Shown one piece after another: positions 1 to 5,353 of a stretch of 5,774 nt of DNA. Position 1 is the stretch's first letter; the number at the start of each line of letters is the position of its first letter. The DNA is from Rhodothermia bacterium (GTDB lineage Bacteria; Bacteroidota; Rhodothermia; Balneolales; Natronogracilivirgulaceae), in NCBI GenBank assembly GCA_007122185.1, contig SKUI01000162.1, positions 1 through 5,774 of the forward strand, read 5' to 3'. The position numbers were made by a program, and so were the translations under genes. The notes under the pieces were generated by a model. That model was not told the DNA's origin. It worked only from the letters and a program-made list of their open reading frames with translations, and did not search any database.

Positions 1-949
1 TGAAAAAGGCCTCATGAAGCCCCGGAACGCGGATAAACAGCGACAGCAGAAAGAGCATCACCCCGGTGTGCAGCATGCTGACGATCATGTTTTTGGGGAT
101 GTGTTTTTTCTTGTAGTGTCCAACCTCGTGGGCCAGTACGGCTACCAGTTCCGGAACCGAATGATTTTCGATGAGTGTGTCGAACAGAGCGATGCGCTTG
201 TTCCGGCCAAATCCGGTGAAGAACGCGTTGGATTTACTGGAGCGGCGCGAGCCGTCAATTTTATAGATGCCGCGCAGAGGAAACGATACCTTTTCGGCGT
301 AATCAAGAATGGCCTGCTTCAGCTCACCGTCTTCCAGCGGTGCGAATTTGTTGAAGAGCGGCATGATCCAGGTAGGTGCGATGAACTGGACAAAGAGCGT
401 AAACAGGATAACCACAGCCCACGCGTACAGCCAGGCGATGGCTCCGAGGTATTCGAAGATACCGATCACACCGGCCAGCAGCGGCCCGCCCAGGAGTACG
501 GTCAGCATGAGCCCCTTCAGACGGTCGGTGATGAATGTTGCAGGCGTTGTCTTGTTGAATCCGAACCGTTCCTCGATGACAAACGTGGAATAGATGGAAA
601 AAGGGAGAGAGATGATGGTTTGGGCGAGGATCAGTATCCCGACAAACATCAGTCCGGTCACTATGGTCCCGTAACCGAATTCTCGCACGAACACATCCAC
701 CCAATTGAAACCGCCGGCAAACCAGAAGACCAGGAGGACAATTATGCTGAACGTCGATGTCAGGAGGCCGAACCGGGTGCGGACCCGGGTGTACTCCTGT
801 GCCTTGCGGTATTTCTCCTCGTCGAAGACATCACGGAATTCTTCGGGAAGGGATTTCTGCAAGGCCCGGAGATTCAGCAGATCCGAGATCAGGTTCAGGA
901 TGTAATTGACTGCCAGAGCGAGCAGTATAATGACAGCGTAGATATTCAT
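1..949 (-). CDS. Ste24-type M48 family membrane zinc metalloprotease (CAAX prenyl protease 1 homologue), C-terminus cut by window edge
   Basis: This is a membrane-embedded zinc endopeptidase of the M48A/Ste24 family. In eukaryotes Ste24 trims prenylated CAAX proteins; bacterial members are thought to act in membrane protein quality control, and their substrates are mostly unknown. 316 residues are visible. They hold several hydrophobic segments (about 3-20, 62-80, 95-118, 147-166, 171-192 and 288-306). The Ste24 signature EERFGFNKTT lies at 126-135, IMPLFNKF at 195-202 and SSKSNAFFTGF at 237-247. The zinc motif HEVGH is at 274-278. The second zinc ligand, a Glu usually some 60-80 residues further on, and about 100 C-terminal residues lie outside the window. 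The ATG at 949 is preceded two codons earlier by an in-frame TAA, so this start is firm; no Shine-Dalgarno is seen. It lies downstream of the helicase on the same strand, 124 bp away, with a 12-bp tandem repeat filling most of the gap. The family call is confident; the biological role is not known. Confidence 0.93.
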   Translation of the reverse strand, partial: MNIYAVIILLALAVNYILNLISDLLNLRALQKSLPEEFRDVFDEEKYRKAQEYTRVRTRFGLLTSTFSIIVLLVFWFAGGFNWVDVFVREFGYGTIVTGLMFVGILILAQTIISLPFSIYSTFVIEERFGFNKTTPATFITDRLKGLMLTVLLGGPLLAGVIGIFEYLGAIAWLYAWAVVILFTLFVQFIAPTWIMPLFNKFAPLEDGELKQAILDYAEKVSFPLRGIYKIDGSRRSSKSNAFFTGFGRNKRIALFDTLIENHSVPELVAVLAHEVGHYKKKHIPKNMIVSMLHTGVMLFLLSLFIRVPGLHEAFF

Positions 950-955
950 TGTTTA

Positions 956-1051
956 ATTGATTGCCTCATTTATTGCCTGACGCATTTCCTGATGCATAGC
1001 GTCATTCATTGCCTGATCCGTTTCCTGATGCAATGCCTGATGCAATGCCTC
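956..1051 (-). repeat. Eight 12-bp degenerate tandem units, open in the Ste24 reading frame
   Basis: Eight consecutive units of exactly 12 bp, of the form CAG-GCA-ATG-CAT on the minus strand, fill the gap between helicase and protease. Less clear copies may continue on both sides. Only one of the three minus-strand frames stays open through all units. It reads as tetrapeptides EALH, QALH, QETD, QAMN, DAMH, QEMR, QAIN and EAIN, then TAA at 955-953, ACA, and the ATG of the protease, so it is in the same frame as the protease. The frame is open back to 1138, inside the helicase gene in its +1 frame. The first in-frame ATG is at 1009, giving an 18-codon ORF (1009-953) ending four bases before the protease start. 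No convincing ribosome binding site is seen. It could be a leader peptide, an eroded protein end, or a non-coding minisatellite. Confidence 0.8.
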
Positions 1052-1073
1052 ATTAATTGGCCGCCTTCGCGAA

Positions 1074-2954
1074 TCAGTTTCCTCCGAGGATGTTTTTGAC
1101 TTTTGACCAGAATCCTTTCTTTTTGTCGACGGCCTTGTTCACCTTCTTCATGTCGGGTGATGTGATGTTCTCGAAGAGTTCCTTGCGTTCGGTCTCTTTG
1201 CGCGACCTTTCTTTTTTGGATGCATCCGACGGCTGGCCGGATGGGCCTTTGCCGCGGCCTCGTCCACCGCGCGTACCTTTACGCTGTCCTGACTTGCCCT
1301 GGCGACGGGAGTCATCCTCACCGCCGGTTTTTTCATCCCGGCGCTGTTGAGGTTTTCTGCCTCGGCCACGACCCCGTCCACCGGATTTCTGCTGCCTGGA
1401 ACCTCTTTTCTGGCCGGAATCATCTTTTTGTTCCGGTCCTTTGTCATCCGGCTTTTTATCTGCGGCCTTGTCATCGCGGGCGGACTTTCTGTGATCCTGT
1501 TTGTCCGGGGGCGAAGTGTCCTGAACCTGCTTGCCGGATGGCTTCTGTTCGTCAGCGCGGTCTTCCTGGATTTGAGTCTGGCGTCGGCCGGTCCGTTTCC
1601 GTCCGCCTGGACGTTTTCTGCCACGACGGCGTTTGGGACGTTCATCCTGCTGCTGATCCGTTTCCGGTTTTTCGGGAACCGGTTTTTCAGAATCCGGTTT
1701 TTCGGCGGACTGTTTCCGGGAATCCGGTTTTTCTGTATCCTGCGAATCCTTCTTTTGCCGGGATGGTGTTTGCTTCTCCCTGGCTTTCTCTCTTTCCTGC
1801 TTTTTCCGGCCGTCTTCTTTTCCGTCACCGCCAAGGTCGGGCACTTCCAGCTTGTTGATTTTGGACTTCATGGCGCGGATGATGTTCTCCATGTAGCGGC
1901 GATCCTGACCCGAAACGAGGGTGATGGAATCCCCTTTGGCATCGGCGCGTGCCGTGCGTCCGATCCGGTGGACATAATCCTCCACATCGTGGGGAACGCT
2001 GAAATTGATGATATGAGAGATGCCATCCACATCAATTCCCCTGGACATGACATCGGTTGCGACAATGATCCGGTATTCCCCTTTCCGGAAGCTTTCCAGT
2101 GCTTTTTCCCGCTCTGCCTGAGTCCGGTCGCCATGGATGCTGGTTACATTGGCTCCCTTTTTCCTGAGTTCCCGGCTCAGCTTGTCGACAGCCCGTTTGG
2201 TGGACATGAAAATGATGGCCGACGCCCACTGTTCTTTTTCAAAAAGACGGAGCACGAGCGGCAGTTTGTCTCTCTCTTCCACGTAATACATCCCCTGGGT
2301 GACGCCTTCGGCCGCCATGTTGGGCGGGGCCATGTTGACCCGCTCCGGGTTGTTCATCATTTTTCTGGCCAGCTGCTCGATCTTCGGCGGGATGGTAGCC
2401 GAAAAGAGCAGTGTCTGACGTTCTTTGGGCAGTTTGCTGACAATCTGCGTGATGTCCGGAATGAAGCCCATATCCAGCATTCGGTCGGCTTCGTCGAGGA
2501 TCAGGAAATCAAGATTGCTGAAGTCGACATCATGTATCCTGATATGATCGAGCAATCTGCCCGGTGTGGCAACTATGATATTTGTACCGCGGTTGAGCGC
2601 TTTTTCCTGGCGCGACCAGTCGTCTCCGCCATAAACTTTCGCGGTTGAAAGACCGGTGTGATATCCGATCGCGAAAAAGGCCTCGTCGACCTGACTGGCA
2701 AGCTCGCGGGTGGGTGTAATCACCAGTGCGCGAATGCCTTCCTGCTTGTTCTTCTTCTTTTCAAGAAGATTGTGCAATATCGGGATGGCAAACGCCGCTG
2801 TCTTGCCGGTGCCTGTCTGTGCGGAGGCCAGAACATCCCGGCCTTCCATGATCAGTGGAATACATGCTTCCTGGATCGGGGTGGGCTTTTCAAAACCCAT
2901 GTCCCTCAACCCGTCTAATACCTCATTCTGGAGGTTGAATCTATCAAATGACAA
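1074..2954 (-). CDS. DEAD-box ATP-dependent RNA helicase (RhlE/DeaD-like) with a long basic, low-complexity C-terminal tail
   Basis: This cytoplasmic ATP-dependent RNA helicase unwinds short RNA duplexes; relatives act in ribosome assembly, mRNA decay and cold adaptation. Numbered from the TTG at 2954 (626 residues), all helicase motifs are present: Q motif GFEKPTPIQ 20-28, motif I AQTGTGKT 45-52, Ia PTRELA 81-86, Ib TPGR 130-133, II DEAD 154-157, III SAT 185-187, V TDVMSRGID 300-308 and VI HRIGRTAR 329-336. After about residue 370 comes a tail of some 250 residues rich in K, R, E, D, Q and G. It carries EKP pentapeptide repeats, RGRGRGR and RGGRGRG runs, and a less biased end with FWSKVKNILGGN. 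Such tails usually bind RNA. No ATG precedes the Q motif. TTG 2954 gives MSFDRFNL, which fits the usual N-terminus of the family; an upstream TTG at 2996 would add 14 residues and falls inside a small inverted repeat. Shuffling of the tail makes the exact subfamily (RhlE, DeaD or CshA) uncertain. Confidence 0.96.
   Translation of the reverse strand: MSFDRFNLQNEVLDGLRDMGFEKPTPIQEACIPLIMEGRDVLASAQTGTGKTAAFAIPILHNLLEKKKNKQEGIRALVITPTRELASQVDEAFFAIGYHTGLSTAKVYGGDDWSRQEKALNRGTNIIVATPGRLLDHIRIHDVDFSNLDFLILDEADRMLDMGFIPDITQIVSKLPKERQTLLFSATIPPKIEQLARKMMNNPERVNMAPPNMAAEGVTQGMYYVEERDKLPLVLRLFEKEQWASAIIFMSTKRAVDKLSRELRKKGANVTSIHGDRTQAEREKALESFRKGEYRIIVATDVMSRGIDVDGISHIINFSVPHDVEDYVHRIGRTARADAKGDSITLVSGQDRRYMENIIRAMKSKINKLEVPDLGGDGKEDGRKKQEREKAREKQTPSRQKKDSQDTEKPDSRKQSAEKPDSEKPVPEKPETDQQQDERPKRRRGRKRPGGRKRTGRRQTQIQEDRADEQKPSGKQVQDTSPPDKQDHRKSARDDKAADKKPDDKGPEQKDDSGQKRGSRQQKSGGRGRGRGRKPQQRRDEKTGGEDDSRRQGKSGQRKGTRGGRGRGKGPSGQPSDASKKERSRKETERKELFENITSPDMKKVNKAVDKKKGFWSKVKNILGGN
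1664..1733 (-). repeat. 15-bp periodic repeat encoding EKP units in the helicase tail
   Basis: The ten-base string CCGGTTTTTC (plus strand) occurs at 1664, 1679, 1694 and 1724, spaced by 15, 15 and 30 bp. On the coding strand these give GAA-AAA-CCG (Glu-Lys-Pro) every five residues, forming a run of EKPxx pentapeptides in the disordered helicase tail. The identical codon use at each copy points to recent expansion by slippage or unequal recombination. The spacing is a multiple of three, so copy-number change would keep the frame. Confidence 0.8.
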
Positions 2955-2980
2955 AATATGTAGTAGGTTTAAAAATAGTG

Positions 2981-3001
2981 GCTTATTTCTGTACAATAAG
3001 C
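2981..3001 (-). promoter_or_regulatory. Perfect 7-bp inverted repeat in the helicase leader
   Basis: GCTTATT (2981-2987) and AATAAGC (2995-3001) are perfectly complementary around a 7-nt loop. On the minus strand the hairpin ends 26 nt before the preferred TTG start and is followed after three bases by TATTTTTAAA, a weak U-run. It could be a leader hairpin, a weak attenuator or an operator for the helicase gene. The alternative TTG at 2996 would sit within it. The stem is AT-rich and only moderately stable, so the role is a guess. Confidence 0.3.
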
Positions 3002-3026
3002 GATTTCTTCTAACATGGTAATATAC

Positions 3027-3034
3027 AAAAAAAA
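3027..3034 (-). terminator. T8 tract just after the CPBP protease gene (weak terminator candidate)
   Basis: On the minus strand eight T residues follow the CPBP stop codon by four bases (TGA, CGGC, then T8). The only stem I can draw upstream is four base pairs with a bulge (GCCCG at about 3059-3063 with CGGC at 3035-3038) and a long loop. This is much weaker than a classical intrinsic terminator. Partial read-through into the helicase gene, which begins about 80 bp further on, is therefore likely. Confidence 0.2.
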
Positions 3035-3038
3035 GCCG

Positions 3039-3971
3039 TCAATCGTAAGTATTCCGGGCAGAGGGAGCTCGTACAAGCTCTTTGGAAATGGCCATCGGGT
3101 AACCTTGGTAACGAAGCAGCGCCCATGTCATGGCTATCAGCAACAACACACCTATGACTCCCAGCATGCCGCCTTCCGGACCAAATCGCCCGCCGGTCCA
3201 GATTTCCGGTCCGGTCGCCTCAAACTGAAGTACGGACTGCCGGAACCGGATGCCGCTCACCGGCAGGCCGTACAAGGCGCCCTGGATGACATTCCAGGCA
3301 AAATGGAGCCCGACCGGAAGCCCAAGTTGTCCGGTTACCACATAAGGCAGCGCCAGCATGGCACCTGCCAGGAAAATCACCACAACCCCAAGCAATGTGA
3401 TATTTGGATTTCCAATATGCAAGAAACCAAATGCGACTGACGAAATAACGATGCCGATGAGTCCGGCGGCATTCCTATTTTTCCCGTTGTAAAAACCCTC
3501 TGTGAGATTCCTGAGCTGGTATCCACGCGACCAGAGCTCCTCGTAAAAGCCTACAACGGCCATAGTCAGCACGTATCCACCCAGCAGTGCAACGAAATTT
3601 CGTTGCGAGGGACGGTTCCAGCCAAAGCCGGTGAATTCAATCCATCCCATCAGCCACTGAAAGAGGACGATAAGTGACATCACGAGGGTTGCCATCAGAA
3701 ATCCGGTCAGGCAGTCGCGCCACCATTGCGCATTCATCCGGAGGCCGAAGTCATTGATGGGACGCTTGTCGAATGCCAATCCGGCTATCCAGACGGAGAG
3801 GGTGACGGCCATGCCAAAAGCGATGATCTGCATGTTCTGTCCGCCAAATTGCGAGGCGAGGAGCGAAAGGGGGATATAGAGCAGCAAGGCCAGGACCAGC
3901 TGCATGAGAAGCCGCCATCCGGCGCGGATGCGGCCGTCCGGTGAGACGAACAGGGAGTTAAACAAATCCAT
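3039..3971 (-). CDS. CPBP family intramembrane glutamic protease (Rce1/ABI-like, CAAX prenyl protease 2 fold)
   Basis: This is a multi-pass membrane protein of the CPBP/ABI family (Pfam PF02517 type), which includes eukaryotic Rce1 and many bacterial proteases of mostly unknown substrate. Numbered from ATG 3971 (310 residues), the three conserved motifs are in order and intact: EELWSRGY at 144-151 (EExxxR), FGFLH at 181-185 (FxxxH) and HFAWN at 223-227 (HxxxN). Hydrophobic segments lie at roughly 22-40, 47-66, 90-110, 126-142, 170-186, 190-208 and 268-287. An in-frame TTG at 3986 would add five residues; ATG 3971 is preferred because it is the only ATG near the N-terminus. Neither has a Shine-Dalgarno. 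The gene is divergent from the SRAP gene and co-directional with the helicase. Bacterial relatives include bacteriocin-immunity proteins, but no bacteriocin gene is visible here. Confidence 0.93.
   Translation of the reverse strand: MDLFNSLFVSPDGRIRAGWRLLMQLVLALLLYIPLSLLASQFGGQNMQIIAFGMAVTLSVWIAGLAFDKRPINDFGLRMNAQWWRDCLTGFLMATLVMSLIVLFQWLMGWIEFTGFGWNRPSQRNFVALLGGYVLTMAVVGFYEELWSRGYQLRNLTEGFYNGKNRNAAGLIGIVISSVAFGFLHIGNPNITLLGVVVIFLAGAMLALPYVVTGQLGLPVGLHFAWNVIQGALYGLPVSGIRFRQSVLQFEATGPEIWTGGRFGPEGGMLGVIGVLLLIAMTWALLRYQGYPMAISKELVRAPSARNTYD
3589..3606. repeat. 18-bp perfect palindrome inside the CPBP gene
   Basis: GCAACGAAATTTCGTTGC reads the same on both strands with no spacer. It encodes the Gln-Arg-Asn-Phe-Val-Ala segment just before the transmembrane helix leading to the EExxxR motif. 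A perfect 18-bp palindrome is expected only about 0.02 times by chance in a window this size under equal base frequencies. It may still be coincidence created by codon choice. Confidence 0.6.
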
Positions 3972-4090
3972 GATGTAACCAATCAATCAAAAATGGTGTA
4001 TCTTGTCGACCTGAGAACGACAGCCTGACGGTGAGGGTTTACCGTTTTGGACACACTAACTTTTCATAACCACAGAACGAATCTGTCATC
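3972..4090. promoter_or_regulatory. Divergent intergenic region between CPBP protease and SRAP genes
   Basis: These 119 bp must hold promoters for both flanking genes, which point away from each other. No clear sigma-70 pair is seen. TAACTTTT at 4057-4064 resembles the Bacteroidota -7 element TAnnTTTG in seven of eight positions and faces the SRAP gene, but a TTTG at the expected upstream distance is missing. Two small inverted repeats are present: ACGGT/ACCGT at 4028-4045 and ACAGA/TCTGT at 4072-4086. Confidence 0.4.
4072..4086 (+). promoter_or_regulatory. Inverted repeat ACAGA-N5-TCTGT abutting the SRAP start codon
   Basis: The perfect 5-bp arms ACAGA and TCTGT are separated by ACGAA and end four bases before the ATG of the SRAP gene. 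The size and position would suit a repressor operator. SRAP genes are often linked to the SOS regulon, so a damage-responsive repressor is conceivable. The site is not the Proteobacterial or Firmicutes LexA box, and short repeats of this kind arise often by chance. Confidence 0.25.
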
Positions 4091-4771
4091 ATGTGCGGAA
4101 GATACACGCTTTATTCGGATAAAAAAGCCATCGAGGACCAGTTTGAGGTTGCCATTGCGGATGAAGACCTTGTCCGTCCAGACTACAACGCGGCGCCGGG
4201 CACGGTACGTCCCGTAGTTCTTATCAAAGGCACGCAGGAACGTGCTGTCGGGGCCCTTAAATGGGGCCTGGTCCCCCCATTTGTCAAGGACCTTTCCGAC
4301 TGGAAGCCCCTGATCAACGCCCGCAGTGAAACTGTCAATGAAAAACCCTCTTTCCGCAAGGCATTCCAAAGAAAGCGCTGTATTGTGCCTGCCAACGGTT
4401 TTTACGAGTGGAAGGACTTTGGAGGCGGAAGAAAGATCCCCTTTTATATTCGCCTGCTCGATCAGAATCTGTTCGGCATGGCCGGCATCCATGAGACGCA
4501 TAGGGACGGGGATGGAAACGAGCTGCACACGTTTGCCATACTGACGACGGAAGCCAACGAACTGATGCAGCCGCTGCACGACCGCATGCCGGTGATCCTT
4601 CGTGAGGATGACTACAATGTCTGGTTGAACCCGGTTCAACCCAGGCCTGAAATGCTGCAATCTCTGCTCACACCCTATCCAACCGAAAACATGTCCACAT
4701 TCAAAGTGAGTACGGATGTCAACAATGCCCGTAACAACGGACCCGAGCTGATCAATCCGAAATTGAAGTAG
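4091..4771 (+). CDS. yedK: SOS response-associated peptidase (SRAP) family protein, YedK/HMCES homologue
   Basis: SRAP proteins bind abasic sites in single-stranded DNA and form a stable thiazolidine DNA-protein crosslink through the N-terminal cysteine, shielding the lesion from cleavage. The Met is removed, exposing Cys2. The 226-residue length is typical of bacterial YedK. The key residues are all present: MCGRYTL at the N-terminus with Cys2, YNAAPG at 32-37, KWGLVPPF at 57-64, Asn76 in NARSET, Glu106 in NGFYEW and His163 in LHDRMPVIL. They correspond to Asn75, Glu105 and His160 of E. coli YedK. The start is fixed because Cys must follow Met. No Shine-Dalgarno is visible. It is transcribed alone, divergent from the CPBP gene and convergent with secG, and no SOS polymerase genes lie beside it in this window. 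Confidence 0.96.
   Translation: MCGRYTLYSDKKAIEDQFEVAIADEDLVRPDYNAAPGTVRPVVLIKGTQERAVGALKWGLVPPFVKDLSDWKPLINARSETVNEKPSFRKAFQRKRCIVPANGFYEWKDFGGGRKIPFYIRLLDQNLFGMAGIHETHRDGDGNELHTFAILTTEANELMQPLHDRMPVILREDDYNVWLNPVQPRPEMLQSLLTPYPTENMSTFKVSTDVNNARNNGPELINPKLK
4623..4641 (+). repeat. 8-bp inverted repeat with 3-nt loop inside the SRAP gene
   Basis: GGTTGAAC (4623-4630) and GTTCAACC (4634-4641) are perfect complements around CCG. The hairpin codes for Leu-Asn-Pro-Val-Gln near the C-terminus of SRAP. It is stable for its size, but nothing around it (no T-run, no second copy in the window) suggests a defined function. Confidence 0.45.
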
Positions 4772-4789
4772 CGGGGTGGGAGTCAGGAC

Positions 4790-4860
4790 AAAAAACACTT
4801 TCTCCATCCCGGGCAACAACCCGGTGCTGTATTGCGAAACGGTGATGCGGTCCGCAATAC
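4790..4860 (-). terminator. Double hairpin in the convergent gap between SRAP and secG genes
   Basis: The 93-bp convergent gap contains two inverted repeats. The first is GTATTGCG at 4829-4836 with CGCAATAC at 4853-4860 (8 bp, 16-nt loop). The second is CCGGG at 4809-4813 with CCCGG at 4820-4824 (5 bp, 6-nt loop). In the secG direction they come in that order after the stop, and a T6 run follows at 4795-4790, about 13 nt beyond the second stem. This suggests transcription termination for secG. The T-run is too far away for a textbook intrinsic terminator, and none follows the hairpins in the SRAP direction. Confidence 0.45.
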
Positions 4861-4864
4861 CCGA

Positions 4865-5245
4865 TTACTCTTCGGGAAGTGGCTCCGGTGACTGTTCCTG
4901 GGGTGGGAGAGCCGGAGGTGTTTCAGCTGGCGTGCCGAAGTCCTGTTCTGTCTGAACCGGTGCGGCCCTGTCCTGGATGGTGCTTTGCGTCACGGCTTCC
5001 TGATCGATGAAAAAGTTCGCGAGCACACAAAGGGTAAGGAAGAGCGTAGCCAGAACGGTGGTCGCCTTGGAGAGAAAGTCAGCTGTTCTCCGTGCGCCCA
5101 TCATGTTGCCGCCGCCGCCAATACCGCCGCCGCCACCGGCGATACCGCCGGAAAGACCCTGTCCCTGCCCGCTCTGGAGCAGCACCACGATGACCATCAG
5201 AAATGCGATGATCGTAATAAGAATGATCGTCAGTGTATAAAGCAT
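4865..5245 (-). CDS. secG: Preprotein translocase subunit SecG
   Basis: SecG is the small third subunit of the SecYEG channel in the cytoplasmic membrane and assists SecA-driven protein export. The 126-residue product has the family layout: transmembrane helix 1 at about 3-23, ending in LLQSGQGQGLSGG; a glycine-rich cytoplasmic loop (33-47); MMGARRTADFLSKAT at 48-62; and transmembrane helix 2 at about 62-80. A hydrophilic tail (81-126) rich in Pro, Glu and Gln follows, ending in PEPLPEE. That tail makes it slightly longer than E. coli SecG (110 residues). ATG 5245 lies directly before helix 1 and is the natural start; no Shine-Dalgarno is present. The gene is monocistronic here, convergent with SRAP and divergent from the MscS-like gene. 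Confidence 0.96.
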   Translation of the reverse strand: MLYTLTIILITIIAFLMVIVVLLQSGQGQGLSGGIAGGGGGIGGGGNMMGARRTADFLSKATTVLATLFLTLCVLANFFIDQEAVTQSTIQDRAAPVQTEQDFGTPAETPPALPPQEQSPEPLPEE

Positions 5246-5278
5246 GATTTTGTCGCTACTATTGTCGTGATAAGATTT

Positions 5279-5309
5279 GTAAATTACCGAATTATCGTAT
5301 CATTTCAAA
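5279..5309 (-). promoter_or_regulatory. Candidate Bacteroidota-type promoter for secG
   Basis: On the minus strand TTTG (5309-5306) is followed after 19 nt by TAATTTAC (5286-5279). The Bacteroidota primary sigma factor recognises TTTG near -33 and TAnnTTTG near -7 with a similar spacing. The -33 element is exact; the -7 element matches four of its six fixed positions. It lies 33 nt upstream of the secG ATG, a sensible leader length. The region is AT-rich, so a chance match is possible. Confidence 0.35.
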
Positions 5310-5353
5310 CTTCCCTTCATGTAAAATTATAACGGCCGCGCCACACTGAGATT

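Noticed and set aside
960..1055. Possibility that the 12-bp repeat is a CRISPR array or iteron origin
   Set aside because: The units are directly adjacent, 12 bp long and degenerate, without spacers. There is no cas or rep gene nearby, and the repeat lies between two chromosomal housekeeping-type genes.
14..1099. Plus-strand open frame of 361 codons
   Set aside because: It is antisense to the Ste24 gene, whose minus-strand translation shows clear family motifs including HEVGH. The plus-strand product has no recognisable domain, and its end is just the 12-bp repeat read backwards.
1148..1834. 228-codon basic open frame overlapping the helicase tail on the same strand
   Set aside because: It is an alternative frame of low-complexity codons. 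The composition (Arg, Pro, Lys) follows from shifting the repetitive tail, and the helicase frame continues through it.
1347..2648. Plus-strand open frame of 433 codons opposite the helicase
   Set aside because: It is a shadow of the helicase gene; the hydrophobic F/L-rich start is the antisense reading of Lys/Glu-rich tail codons. No independent start signal or domain is visible.
3039..3971. CPBP protein as a bacteriocin-immunity or abortive-infection gene
   Set aside because: The family includes such members, but no bacteriocin precursor, transporter or defence gene is next to it, so the specific role cannot be supported.
4064..4819. Minus-strand open frame of 251 codons opposite SRAP
   Set aside because: The plus-strand SRAP protein has every catalytic residue in place; the antisense product has no recognisable family.
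5007..5332. Plus-strand small frames with proline runs opposite secG
   Set aside because: The proline runs are the reverse complement of the glycine codons in the SecG loop.
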